Positions 1 through 7,908 of a stretch of DNA of 64,000 nucleotides are shown one piece after another (position 1 is the first letter of the stretch; every line of letters starts with the position of its first letter). The notes under the pieces were generated by a model. The model saw only the letters and a program-made list of their open reading frames with translations. It was not told where the DNA came from and did no database searches. This DNA comes from Streptomyces cavernicola (GTDB taxonomy: Bacteria; Actinomycetota; Actinomycetes; Streptomycetales; Streptomycetaceae). The position numbers and the translations under genes are program-made. The DNA lies in the NCBI RefSeq assembly GCF_029968035.1, contig NZ_JASCIQ010000005.1, positions 206,683 through 270,682 on the forward strand, given 5' to 3'.

Positions 1-359
1 ACGTCGCCGGATACTTCGTACGGTTCCTCGAAGCCGCCGGGGCCGAGGTCGTCCAGGTCTCCGGGCGGGGCATCATCACGGCCGCCGAGGTCGGCACGCT
101 CAGCCGCGAACAGGTCCTGGAACTCGCCCTGTCCAACGACCACCCGGACGCGGAGGCGGTCCTCCTGCCGGACACGGCCCTGCACACCATCGCGTACCTC
201 GACGACCTGGAGCAGGCCCTCGGCAAGCCGGTCCTGACCGCCAACCAGGTCTCGGCCTGGGAAGGCCTGCGCCTGGCCGGCGACGCGGAGCCGCGGGCCG
301 GGCTCGGCGCGCTGTTCCGGCTCCCGCACCATCCCCGCATCACCACCGGCGTGGCCTGA
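1..359 (+). CDS. Asp/Glu racemase-superfamily protein (maleate isomerase / arylmalonate decarboxylase-like), 3' part
   Basis: The reading frame is open from the window edge (first full codon at base 3) to TGA at 357-359, giving about 118 C-terminal residues. The fragment has the C-terminal half typical of the Asp/Glu/hydantoin racemase superfamily: an alternating alpha/beta pattern, a VLLPDTALHT segment, and the PVLTANQVSAWEGLR stretch that in maleate isomerases and arylmalonate decarboxylases follows the second active-site loop. In those families that loop usually reads SCT with a catalytic cysteine; here it reads PDT, and the visible fragment has no cysteine at all. It is therefore either a divergent member using another residue or a decarboxylase/lyase variant. 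The GntR gene 34 bp downstream suggests a co-regulated catabolic unit. The N terminus lies outside the window, so substrate cannot be assigned. Confidence 0.75.
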   Translation, partial: VAGYFVRFLEAAGAEVVQVSGRGIITAAEVGTLSREQVLELALSNDHPDAEAVLLPDTALHTIAYLDDLEQALGKPVLTANQVSAWEGLRLAGDAEPRAGLGALFRLPHHPRITTGVA

Positions 360-393
360 ACCCGGCCCCGCCCCGACCAAGGACGAACTGAAG

Positions 394-1068
394 ATGGCGG
401 AAGTGAAGAGTCTGCGCCCCGTGAAGCGGGAGCCCGCGGCCATCGCGATCGCGTCCCAGCTGACCCAGGCCATCATGGACGGCAGCCTGCCGCCCGGACA
501 CCAGCTCGGCGAGGCCGAGCTCGCGGCCCAACTCGGCGTCAGCCGGGGCCCGTTGCGCGAGGCCATGCAGCGCCTCGTGCAGCAGGGCATCGCGGTCAGC
601 GAGCCGCACCGCGGCGTCTTCGTCACGAAGCTCGACGAGGACGACGTACGCGACATCTACTTCACCCGCTCCGCCATGGAGGCCGCGGCCTGCCGGCTCG
701 TCCTGCAACAGGACCCGCAGCGCACCGCCGACCGCCTCGCCAAGGCCCACCGGGCGATGGCGACGGCGGCTCGGCGCGGCAACATGACCCAACTCAGCGC
801 CGCCGACATGGAGTTGCACCAGATCCTGGTCGCCGAGTCCGGCAGCCGCCGGCTCGCCCGGATCGCGGAGACCCTCTTCGTCGAGACCCACATGTGCCTC
901 TCCGCCCTCACCCACCGCCACCCCGACCCGCAGGCCATGGTCGAGGAGCACGCGGCCCTCATCGAGGCCCTCCGGGCGGGGGACGAGCCTCGGCTGCTCA
1001 CGCTCCTGGAGGCCCATATGCAGGACGCGGTGGACCGGCTCACGAGCGGGGAGAGCTCCGCGGAATAG
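394..1068 (+). CDS. GntR-family (FadR/FCD) transcriptional regulator
   Basis: A 224-residue one-component regulator. Residues ~15-80 form the GntR winged helix (SRGPLREAMQRLVQQG is the recognition region), followed by an all-helical FCD ligand domain with the spaced acidic and histidine residues expected for metal-dependent effector binding (DMELHQ, HMCL, EEHAALIEAL, LEAHMQD). FCD regulators usually bind small carboxylic acids and repress catabolic genes. The ATG at 394 follows AAGGACG at a normal ribosome-binding distance. It sits between a racemase-superfamily gene and the FMO/RidA/DUF1028/M20 cassette, which it may regulate; an imperfect inverted repeat at 1728-1742 is a candidate site. 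Effector unknown. Confidence 0.88.
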   Translation: MAEVKSLRPVKREPAAIAIASQLTQAIMDGSLPPGHQLGEAELAAQLGVSRGPLREAMQRLVQQGIAVSEPHRGVFVTKLDEDDVRDIYFTRSAMEAAACRLVLQQDPQRTADRLAKAHRAMATAARRGNMTQLSAADMELHQILVAESGSRRLARIAETLFVETHMCLSALTHRHPDPQAMVEEHAALIEALRAGDEPRLLTLLEAHMQDAVDRLTSGESSAE

Positions 1069-1069
1069 T

Positions 1070-1075
1070 TACTGT
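1070..1075 (+). promoter_or_regulatory. candidate -10 box for leaderless Uma2-type gene
   Basis: TACTGT lies six bases before the ATG at 1082, so transcription would start at or next to the initiation codon. There is no ribosome-binding site between the two genes, which fits leaderless translation. Confidence 0.45.
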
Positions 1076-1081
1076 CGGGCC

Positions 1082-1663
1082 ATGCAGGCTCTGCCCGACT
1101 GGATGGTCCCGCCCCGCCCGGAAGGCTGGTTCGCCGAGGACCTGGACCACCTTCCCGAAGCGCCCCGCCACACCGAACTCATCGACGGCGCCCTGGTGTT
1201 CAGGCTGACCCCGCAACGGGCGTGGCACAGCCGCGCAGTCACCGCGCTCACCGCAGCGCTCATGGCACGGGCGCCGGGCGGCGTCGAGGTCGCCAGGGAG
1301 ATGACGACCCGCCTCGACGCCCGGACCCGCCTGGAGCCCGACGTCCTGGTGACCACGGCGCCCTACGAGGCCGACCTCACCTGCTTCGCCCTGGAGGAGA
1401 TCCTGCTCGTCATCGAGGTCGCCTCCCTCGAATCCGCCCATCGCGACAGCACGGTCAAGCTCCGCAAGTACGCGGAGGCGGGCATCCCGCACTACTGGTA
1501 CGTCGAGGACGAGGACGGAGCACCCGTTGTCCACGTCTACGAACTCGACGAGCCGACCCGCGCCTACGCCCCGACCGGAATCTTCCGCGGCTCCCTGCAG
1601 CGCCTCGTCCCCTTCGAGATCGACCTCGATCTCGACAAGCTCGTACCGCAGAGAGGCGACTGA
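1082..1663 (+). CDS. Uma2-family (DUF820) PD-(D/E)XK nuclease-like protein
   Basis: A 193-residue protein of the Uma2/DUF820 family, which adopts a restriction-endonuclease-like fold. The family core is visible: an N-terminal TELIDGALV segment, the acidic LEPDVLV strand, the LLVIEVAS strand carrying the second acidic residue, then VKLRKYAEAGIPHYWYVE, where the lysine and the hydrophobic strand complete the PD-(D/E)XK-type motif. All expected active-site positions look intact. Such genes are very numerous in Streptomyces and cyanobacteria and their role is unsettled (nuclease, mobile-element or stress related). The start follows directly on a -10-like TACTGT without a ribosome-binding site. 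A strong hairpin ends the transcript just downstream. No functional link with its neighbours is evident. Confidence 0.85.
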   Translation: MQALPDWMVPPRPEGWFAEDLDHLPEAPRHTELIDGALVFRLTPQRAWHSRAVTALTAALMARAPGGVEVAREMTTRLDARTRLEPDVLVTTAPYEADLTCFALEEILLVIEVASLESAHRDSTVKLRKYAEAGIPHYWYVEDEDGAPVVHVYELDEPTRAYAPTGIFRGSLQRLVPFEIDLDLDKLVPQRGD

Positions 1664-1679
1664 CGACGCAGCACTCCGC

Positions 1680-1715
1680 AAAGGGCCGGCACTCCACGGA
1701 GTCCGGCCCTTTTTC
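1680..1715 (+). terminator. intrinsic terminator after Uma2-type gene
   Basis: AAAGGGCCGGCACTCC and GGAGTCCGGCCCTTT form a long GC-rich stem with one bulged base and an ACG-type loop, followed by a run of T. This is the clearest U-tract terminator in the left part of the window. Confidence 0.8.
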
Positions 1716-1727
1716 GTGGCGGCTCAC

Positions 1728-1742
1728 ATCTAAAAATCAGAT
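1728..1742. promoter_or_regulatory. inverted repeat upstream of FAD monooxygenase operon
   Basis: ATCT-N7-AGAT (ATCTAAAAATCAGAT) is unusually A/T-rich for this genome and lies 116 bp upstream of the proposed monooxygenase start, just past the preceding terminator. It could be the operator for the nearby GntR regulator or the LysR regulator at the other end of the operon. Arms are only 4 bp, so this is suggestive only. Confidence 0.3.
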
Positions 1743-1857
1743 CGCCTACCCCGAAAAGATCTGTTGGACAGGCGTTCCGGCTCGGGCCAAGGATGTTCAC
1801 GCGGTAGCGCGGTTCACCGCGACACCTCGATGAACTACCGCCCGAGTGGAGGCTGAA

Positions 1858-3114
1858 GTGCCGAGTGAAGAGACCGAAGTCGTCGTCGTCGGAGCAGGTC
1901 AGGCCGGGGTCGCGATGAGCGAGCACCTGGGGGCCCAGGGCATACCGCACCTCGTCCTGGAGCGGCATCGCATCGCCGAGCGCTGGCGGTCGGAGCGCTG
2001 GGACTCCCTGGTCGCGAACGGGCCCGCCTGGCACGACCGGTTCCCGGGCCTGGAGTTCACCGACGTGGACCCGGACGCCTTCCCCGCCAAGGAGCAGATC
2101 GCCGACTACTTCGTCGCGTACGCCGAGAAGATCGGGGCCCCGGTCCGGTGCGGCGTCGAGGTGACGAAGGTGCGCAAGCAGGAGGGGCAACCCGGGTTCC
2201 GGGTCGAGACCTCCGAGGGTGTGATCGACGCGCGCTTCGTGGTCGCCGCGACCGGGCCGTTCCAGCGGCCGGTGATCCCGCCGGTCGTCCCGGACGGCGC
2301 GGTGCCCGTGCAGATCCACTCCAGCCAGTACCGCAACCCGGGCCAACTGCCCGACGGGGCCGTGCTCGTGGTGGGCGCAGGCTCCTCCGGCGTGCAGATC
2401 GCCGACGAGCTGCGCAGGTCCGGACGCCAGGTGTTCCTCTCCGTCGGGCCGCACGACCGGCCGCCGCGCCAGTACCGCGGCCGGGACTTCTGCTGGTGGC
2501 TCGGTGTCCTCGGCCTGTGGGACCTGGACACGCCGCCGCAGGGCGCGGCGCACGTCACCATCGCGGTCAGCGGCGCCCGCGGCGGGCACACCGTGGACTT
2601 CCGCGCGCTCGCCGCCGACGGCGTCGAACTCCTCGGCATGACCTCCGCGTACGAGGACGGGGTACTGCGCTTCGCGCCCGACCTCGGCGAGAACATCGCG
2701 CTCGGCGACGAGAAGTACCTGGACCTGCTCCGCGCCGCCGACGCCTACGTGGAGCGCAACGGGCTCGACCTGCCCGAGGAGCCCGAGGCGCACGTCCTCG
2801 GCCCCGACCCGGCCTGCGTGACCGAGCCCCGGCTCGAACTCGGCCTGGCCGAGGCGGGCGTGACCTCGATCGTCTGGGCGACGGGCTTCGCCACGGACCA
2901 CAGCTGGCTGGAGGTCGACGCGTTCGACGCGAACGGCCGCCCGGACCAGCGGCGCGGCGTCTCCACCGAGCCGGGCGTGTACTTCGTGGGCCTGCCGTGG
3001 CTGTCCCGGCGCGGGTCGAGCTTCATCTGGGGGGCCTGGCACGACGCCAAGTACATCGCCGACCACATCACGACCCAGCGCGGCTACCTCGCGTACGGCA
3101 CGGACGAGAGCTGA
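1858..3114 (+). CDS. FAD-dependent, NAD(P)H-binding monooxygenase (FMO/BVMO-like)
   Basis: About 418 residues. Two Rossmann fingerprints are present: GAGQAG near residue 12 for FAD, followed by FMO-type segments (LERHRIAERWRSERWDSL), and VVGAGSSGVQIADEL near residue 172 for NAD(P)H. An ATGFATD motif near residue 341 is typical of group B flavoprotein monooxygenases. It likely hydroxylates or inserts oxygen next to a carbonyl or heteroatom in a small substrate. An in-frame GTG at 1846 gives a four-codon longer protein, but GTG 1858 is better because GGAGG at 1848-1852 precedes it by five bases. It heads a tightly spaced operon with RidA, DUF1028, M20 hydrolase and transporter, consistent with degradation of an imported nitrogenous compound. 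Substrate not known. Confidence 0.85.
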   Translation: MPSEETEVVVVGAGQAGVAMSEHLGAQGIPHLVLERHRIAERWRSERWDSLVANGPAWHDRFPGLEFTDVDPDAFPAKEQIADYFVAYAEKIGAPVRCGVEVTKVRKQEGQPGFRVETSEGVIDARFVVAATGPFQRPVIPPVVPDGAVPVQIHSSQYRNPGQLPDGAVLVVGAGSSGVQIADELRRSGRQVFLSVGPHDRPPRQYRGRDFCWWLGVLGLWDLDTPPQGAAHVTIAVSGARGGHTVDFRALAADGVELLGMTSAYEDGVLRFAPDLGENIALGDEKYLDLLRAADAYVERNGLDLPEEPEAHVLGPDPACVTEPRLELGLAEAGVTSIVWATGFATDHSWLEVDAFDANGRPDQRRGVSTEPGVYFVGLPWLSRRGSSFIWGAWHDAKYIADHITTQRGYLAYGTDES

Positions 3115-3128
3115 GGAGCAGGACCACC

Positions 3129-3617
3129 ATGACCTCGACCAACGAGCCCAACGAGCCCGTCGTGGCCGGCGGGCACACCCGGATCCGCCCGTTCAACACC
3201 CGCGACACCTACCCCGAGCAGAGCCTCGACAACGACCTCTGCCAGGCCGTCGTCGCCGGCGACACGGTGTACGTGCGCGGCCAGATCGGCCAGGACCTCG
3301 ACACCAGCGAGTCCGTCGGGATCGGCGACGCCGAGGCGCAGGCCGAGCAAGCCATGGCCAACATCAAGATGCTGCTCGAAGAGGCCGGCAGCCGGATGGA
3401 GCACCTGGTCAAGCTGACGATCTACCTGATCGACCCGCGCTACCGCGAGGCCGTCTACCGCACGGTGGGCCGCTGGACCAAGGGCGTGCACCCGATCTCG
3501 ACCGGCCTGGTCGTCTCGGCCCTCGCCCGCCCGGAGTGGCTGTGCGAGATCGACGCGATCGCGGTGATCCCCAAGGACGCGCAGGCCCCGCAGGACTCGA
3601 AGGAGGCGCGGGCGTGA
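3129..3617 (+). CDS. RidA/YjgF/UK114-family protein
   Basis: A 162-residue member of the RidA family of imine/enamine deaminases and related hydrolases. The fold is recognisable from VVAGDTVYVRGQIG, the helix AEAQAEQAMANIKMLLEEAG, and VKLTIYLIDPRYREAVYRTVG, with a SALARPEWLCEIDAIAVIP ending. The canonical RidA catalytic arginine of the R-x-x-V-x-V motif is replaced by a SALARPEW context, so this belongs to one of the divergent (Rid1-7) groups rather than true RidA; such members often sit in catabolic operons. The ATG at 3129 follows GAGGAGCAGG. The gene ends in GTGA, overlapping the DUF1028 start by four bases, so the two are translationally coupled. Confidence 0.85.
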   Translation: MTSTNEPNEPVVAGGHTRIRPFNTRDTYPEQSLDNDLCQAVVAGDTVYVRGQIGQDLDTSESVGIGDAEAQAEQAMANIKMLLEEAGSRMEHLVKLTIYLIDPRYREAVYRTVGRWTKGVHPISTGLVVSALARPEWLCEIDAIAVIPKDAQAPQDSKEARA

Positions 3618-4288
3618 CGTTCTCCCTCGTAGTGCGGGACGGCGAGCGGTTCGGCATCGCGGCGAGCTCGTCGAGCCCCGCGGTCGCCGCGCGCGTGGTC
3701 CATCTGCGGCCCGGCGTCGGCGCGGCGACCTCGCAGAACGTCACCGACCCGACGCTCGGCCCCGATCTGCTCGACGCGCTCGCCGAGCACGGCGACCCGG
3801 AGCGCGCCCTGGCCGCCGTCACGGGCGCCGCACGCAACGAAAAGACCATCGCCTACCGGCAGTTGACGGTCCTCGGCCGGTCCGGGCCCGGCTTCGCGTA
3901 CAGCGGCGCGAACACCCTGGGCACGCACGCCGCGGCCTGCGCGGACGGTGCGGTCGCGGCGGGCAACATGCTGTCCGGCGAGCACATCCCCGGCGTGCTG
4001 CTCGACGCGTACGCGGCGGCGAGCGGCGAGTTGGAAGAGCGCCTGGTCGCCGCGATGCAGGCGGCCCTCGCGGCGGGCGGCGAGGAGGGGCCGGTGTACT
4101 CGGCGGGCCTCGCGGTCGTCGCGGACGCCGACTGGCGCGTGACGGACCTGCGCGTCGACTGGGCCGAGGACCCGCTGAGGCGGCTCGGCGAGCTCGTCGA
4201 CGTATGGCTCCCGCAGCGCGACGACTATGTGCGGCGCGGCCTCGACCCGGCCTCCGCGCCCTCCTACGGCGTTCCGGGGGACGAGTGA
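3614..4288 (+). CDS. DUF1028-family Ntn-hydrolase-like protein
   Basis: A 224-residue DUF1028 protein. The family signature is at the N terminus: TFSLVVRDGERFGIAASSSS, then GVGAATSQNVTDPTLGPDLLDAL, and later the YSGANTLG and AAGNMLSGEHI segments. DUF1028 proteins have an N-terminal-nucleophile hydrolase-like fold with a conserved serine near the mature N terminus, and are predicted to hydrolyse amides or small peptides. They recur next to RidA and M20 genes in Actinobacteria. The GTG start overlaps the RidA stop (GTGA), and the TGA stop overlaps the following ATG by one base, so the three genes form a coupled block. No export signal is visible. The reaction itself is inferred from fold and context. 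Confidence 0.82.
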   Translation: MTFSLVVRDGERFGIAASSSSPAVAARVVHLRPGVGAATSQNVTDPTLGPDLLDALAEHGDPERALAAVTGAARNEKTIAYRQLTVLGRSGPGFAYSGANTLGTHAAACADGAVAAGNMLSGEHIPGVLLDAYAAASGELEERLVAAMQAALAAGGEEGPVYSAGLAVVADADWRVTDLRVDWAEDPLRRLGELVDVWLPQRDDYVRRGLDPASAPSYGVPGDE

Positions 4289-5430
4289 TGGGCGCCGCCG
4301 AGCGGATGAAGCAGGGCGCGCGGGCGGCCGTGAAACGGCACACGGACCGACTCATCGGCCTCTCCGAGCAGTTGCACGCCGACCCGGAGACCGCGTGGGA
4401 GGAGCACCGGGCGGCCGCGGCCGTGCCGGAGCTGCTCGACCGCGCCGGGTTCGACGTCACGTCGGCGTACCTGGGCCTGGACACCGCGTTCCACGCCCGC
4501 TTCGGCAGCGGGCCCGTGCGGATCGCGCTGTGCGCGGAGTACGACGCGCTGCCCGGCCTCGGCCACGCCTGCGGGCACAACCTGATCGCGGCGAGCTCGG
4601 TCGGCGCGGCGCTCGGCCTGGCCGCCGTCGCCGACGAGGCCGGGCTGACCGTGGAGGTGTACGGCACGCCGGCCGAGGAGGGCGGCGGCGGCAAGATCGA
4701 GCTCCTTGACCGGGGCGCGTTCGCCGGGGTCGACCTGGCGATGATGGTGCACCCGGCGCCGGTCGACGTGGCCGAGGCCCGGCCGTTCGCGGTCAGCCAC
4801 TCGAAGATCTCGTACACGGGCAAGTCCGCGCACGCCGCGGCCTACCCGGAGGCCGGGGTCAACGCGGCCGACGCGTTCACGGTGGCCCAGGTCGCCATCG
4901 GCCTGCTCCGCCAGCAACTGCCCGCCTCCGCGCGGGTCCACGGGGTGGTGACGCACGCCGGGGACGCCCCGAACGCCATCCCGGAGCGGGCCGACGGCCG
5001 TTGGTACGTACGGGCCGAAACCCTCGCGGAACTCGCCGAGTTGGAGCCGCGCGTGATGCGGGCCTTCGAGGCGGGCGCGCTCGCGACCGGCTGCGAGCTC
5101 GACGTCGAGCCGGAGAGCAAGCCGTACGCGGAGTTCCGCGCGGACGAGTCGGCGCTCGCGCACTACCGCGCCAACGCCCTGGCCCTGGGGCGGGAGTTCG
5201 CGCCGCCCGGCCAGGCGGCGCGGATGAACCGGGCCTCCACGGACATGGGCAACGTCTCGCAAGTGGTCCCGGCCATCCACCCGTACATCGGCATCGGCTC
5301 ACTGCCGGCCACCAACCACCAGCGCGAGTTCGCCGCGCACTGTGTCGGCGGCCCGGCGGAGCGCGCGCTGCTCGACGGGGCGCTGGCCCTCGCCTGGACG
5401 GGCGTGGACCGGGCGACCGCACAGCACTGA
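4288..5430 (+). CDS. M20-family metallo-amidohydrolase
   Basis: A 380-residue M20/M25/M40 amidohydrolase related to IAA-amino acid and p-aminobenzoyl-glutamate hydrolases. Metal ligands and catalytic residues are visible in order: LHADPETAWEEH, the GLGHACGHN metal-binding segment, GTPAEEGGGGK with the catalytic Glu-Glu pair, MMVHP, and the C-terminal TNHQREFAAHC histidine. The lid/dimerisation domain begins near SHSKISYTGKSAHAA. It should cleave an amide bond in the cytoplasm. The ATG overlaps the DUF1028 stop codon, and a 104-bp low-complexity gap separates it from the transporter. Together with the monooxygenase and Rid protein it probably completes breakdown of the imported compound. Confidence 0.88.
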   Translation: MGAAERMKQGARAAVKRHTDRLIGLSEQLHADPETAWEEHRAAAAVPELLDRAGFDVTSAYLGLDTAFHARFGSGPVRIALCAEYDALPGLGHACGHNLIAASSVGAALGLAAVADEAGLTVEVYGTPAEEGGGGKIELLDRGAFAGVDLAMMVHPAPVDVAEARPFAVSHSKISYTGKSAHAAAYPEAGVNAADAFTVAQVAIGLLRQQLPASARVHGVVTHAGDAPNAIPERADGRWYVRAETLAELAELEPRVMRAFEAGALATGCELDVEPESKPYAEFRADESALAHYRANALALGREFAPPGQAARMNRASTDMGNVSQVVPAIHPYIGIGSLPATNHQREFAAHCVGGPAERALLDGALALAWTGVDRATAQH

Positions 5431-5534
5431 CCACACCGACCACACCACACCACCCACACCACACCGACCATCCACACCCGCACCGCACTGACCACACGGG
5501 GCCGGCTTCTCCACCCATCCCCAAGGAGGCGTGT
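5431..5534 (+). repeat. ACC/CACA-rich low-complexity spacer
   Basis: The gap between the M20 and transporter genes is built of degenerate ACCACACCGACC-type units (about 5430-5505) followed by the AAGGAGG ribosome-binding site of the transporter. No hairpin was found, so the operon may read through. Strand asymmetry (almost no G on this strand) is the only notable property. Confidence 0.6.
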
Positions 5535-6899
5535 ATGCCCACCTCTCACACCGGCGCGACGACGATCGAAGCCGAGGTCGAGCCGGCCACGGACCCGGTC
5601 GCCCTGCGCAGGAGCGTCGCCGCGGGAGCCGTCGGCGTGTTCGTCCACTGGTTCGACTGGGCCGCGTACGCGTATCTCGCGGGCACCGTCGCGACCGTGT
5701 TCTTCCCCGCCGAGGACAGCACGACCGGACTGCTCGCGGTCTTCGGCGTGTTCGCCGTCTCCTTCGGCATCCGGCCGATCGGGGCGCTGGTGTTCGGCCC
5801 GCTCGGCGACCGGATCGGCCGCAAGCGCACCCTGTCCCTGGTGATCTTCACGATGTCCGGCGCGACCCTGGCGATCGGTCTGCTGCCCGGGTACGCGTCC
5901 CTCGGCATCGCCGCGCCGATCCTGCTCGTCGTCCTGCGCCTGGTCCAGGGGTTCGCGGCGGGCGGCGAGTTCGGCAGCGCGGCGAGCTTCCTCGCGGAGA
6001 GCGCGCCGCGCCGCCGCCGCGGCTTCGGCGTGGGCTGGCTGGAGGTCGGCTCGCTGCTGGGCTTCCTGGCCGGCTCGTTCGTCTTCCTGCTCCTGTCCAC
6101 CTGGCTCGACGAGGCCCAGCTCACCGCCTGGGGCTGGCGCATCCCGTTCCTGATCGCCGCCCCGCTCGGCGTCATCGGCTACGTCATCCGCAACAAGATC
6201 GAGGACACCCCCGAGTACCGGGCGCTCGAAGCCAACGACACCGTCCCGCGCTCCCCCGCCCGCGAGCTGCTCCGCTGCCACAGGCGCCAACTCCTGCAGG
6301 CGGCAGGCCTGATGGCGGCCATGCACGTCCCGTTCTACGCCGTCCTCACCTACCTGGTGACGTACGAGACGGACCACCTCGGCCACTCCGCGGACGGCGC
6401 CGCCCTGCTCTCCACGGCCATCTCGCTGCTCGGCCTGGCCCTCGTGCCGCTGTTCGGCGCGCTGTCCGACCGGGTGGGCCGCAAGCCGGTGTTCGTCGGC
6501 GCGACGGCGGCCCTCTTCGTCCTCGCCACCCCGGCGTTCCTGCTGATGCGCACGGGCACCGTCGGGACGTGGATCGCGGGGCTGCTGCTCGGCGTGATCC
6601 TGGCGGCGATCCTCGGCACGTACGCGGTGTGGTCGGCGGAGGTCTTCCCGACGCGGACGCGGCAGAGCGGACTGTCCCTCGCGTACAACGTGACAGCCGC
6701 GCTGTTCGCCGGGACGGTCCCGTACCTGATGACGGTGCTGATCTCGGCGACCGGCAGCACGCTCGTGCCCGGCCCGTACCTGATGGTCTTCGCGGCGGCC
6801 GGCCTGATCGCCGCGCTGTCCCTGAAGGAGACGGCGGGATCCTCGCTGCTGCACGCCGAGGACATCGCGGCGGATGCCGCGCCCGCCGTCCGCGCGTAG
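5535..6899 (+). CDS. MFS transporter, metabolite:H+ symporter (MHS) type
   Basis: A 454-residue, 12-helix major facilitator. It has the MHS-family start (VHWFDWAAYAYLAG), the loop 2-3 signature GDRIGRKRTL, a second LSDRVGRKP motif between helices 8 and 9, and RLVQGFAAGGEFGSA in helix 4. MHS carriers such as ProP, ShiA and KgtP import organic acids, betaines and related compounds by proton symport. A strong AAGGAGG stands 5 bases before the ATG at 5535. Position directly after the RidA-DUF1028-M20 block makes it the likely importer for that pathway's substrate. A second MHS carrier occurs at 26678-28045 in the hydroxyproline cluster. Confidence 0.9.
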   Translation: MPTSHTGATTIEAEVEPATDPVALRRSVAAGAVGVFVHWFDWAAYAYLAGTVATVFFPAEDSTTGLLAVFGVFAVSFGIRPIGALVFGPLGDRIGRKRTLSLVIFTMSGATLAIGLLPGYASLGIAAPILLVVLRLVQGFAAGGEFGSAASFLAESAPRRRRGFGVGWLEVGSLLGFLAGSFVFLLLSTWLDEAQLTAWGWRIPFLIAAPLGVIGYVIRNKIEDTPEYRALEANDTVPRSPARELLRCHRRQLLQAAGLMAAMHVPFYAVLTYLVTYETDHLGHSADGAALLSTAISLLGLALVPLFGALSDRVGRKPVFVGATAALFVLATPAFLLMRTGTVGTWIAGLLLGVILAAILGTYAVWSAEVFPTRTRQSGLSLAYNVTAALFAGTVPYLMTVLISATGSTLVPGPYLMVFAAAGLIAALSLKETAGSSLLHAEDIAADAAPAVRA

Positions 6900-6981
6900 C
6901 GGCCGCATAGGCTCGGGCGCGGACACGGTTCACACGGAACGCGCACAGGCACAGGCTCAAGCGCAGGCACGAAGGTCTCGG

Positions 6982-7908
6982 ATGACGTCACCGCTGGGAT
7001 TCACCCTCGTACAGCTCCGCTACTTCCTGGTCGCCGCCGAGCGCGGTTCGGTCACGGAGGCCTCGGTGGAACTGCACATCGCGCAGTCCGCCGTGTCCGC
7101 CGCGATCCACAACCTGGAGCGGGACCTGCAGGTGCAGCTGTTCATCCGGCGTCGGGGCCGGGGCCTGACCCTCACCCCCGCCGGGGAGCGCCTGCGCCAG
7201 CAGGGGCGCGACCTGCTCGCGCGCGCCCGCGAGGTGGAGCGGGAGGCGCGCGGCGACGGCGAGACGGTCTCCGGGCCGGTCTCCGTCGGCTGCTTCGTCA
7301 CCCTCTCCCCGTACTACCTCCCGGCCCTGTTCAGCGAGTGCACGCGGCACTTCCCCGACATCGAGATCGACGTGCTGGAGGCGGAGACCGACGCCCTCGT
7401 GCGCGCCCTCGCGTCCGGGCGCATCGACTTCGCGCTCACGTACGACCTGGGGCTCTCGACCGAGCCGGAGGTGCACAGCGAGACGATCGCGCGTGCGCCG
7501 GCGTACGTGATCGTCGCGGCGGGCCATCCGCTGGCGGAGCGGGGCAGTGTGGAGCTGGCCGAGCTGTCGGCGGAGCCGCTCGTCCTGCTGGACCTGCCGC
7601 ACAGCCGCGACTACTTCCGCTCCCTGGTCGCCGCGACCGGCACCGCCCCGGACGTCCGCTACCGCACGCAGTCGTACGAGACGGTGCGCTCGCTCGTCGC
7701 CCGCGGGCTCGGCTACTCGGTCCTGAACCAGCGTCCGGCCACGAGTCAGACGTACGGGGGCGGGGAGGTGGTGGAGCTCGAACTCCTTGATGCCGGGCCG
7801 GCGTTGGAGGTGCGGATTGCGACGCTGGTGGGGGTGGGGCAGAGTGCGCGGGCTCGGGCGGTGATGTCCCTGCTCCGTGAGCTCTCCCCCACCCCGCCCC
7901 TTCCCTGA
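6982..7908 (+). CDS. LysR-family transcriptional regulator
   Basis: A 308-residue LysR protein: N-terminal winged helix (TLVQLRYFLVAAERGSVTEASVELHIAQSAVSAAI), then a periplasmic-binding-protein-like effector domain starting near PVSVGCFVTLSPYYLPALF. An upstream in-frame ATG at 6874 would overlap the end of the transporter gene and add a low-complexity QAQAQA stretch, so the internal ATG at 6982, preceded by GAAGG, is chosen. It lies 82 bp after the transporter on the same strand and is probably the specific regulator of the 1.86-6.9 kb catabolic operon, although LysR genes more often diverge from their targets. Effector unknown. Confidence 0.87.
   Translation: MTSPLGFTLVQLRYFLVAAERGSVTEASVELHIAQSAVSAAIHNLERDLQVQLFIRRRGRGLTLTPAGERLRQQGRDLLARAREVEREARGDGETVSGPVSVGCFVTLSPYYLPALFSECTRHFPDIEIDVLEAETDALVRALASGRIDFALTYDLGLSTEPEVHSETIARAPAYVIVAAGHPLAERGSVELAELSAEPLVLLDLPHSRDYFRSLVAATGTAPDVRYRTQSYETVRSLVARGLGYSVLNQRPATSQTYGGGEVVELELLDAGPALEVRIATLVGVGQSARARAVMSLLRELSPTPPLP

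Noticed and set aside
1082..1663. Uma2-type gene as part of a toxin-antitoxin or restriction system
   Set aside because: It stands alone with its own leaderless promoter and terminator; no partner gene is adjacent.
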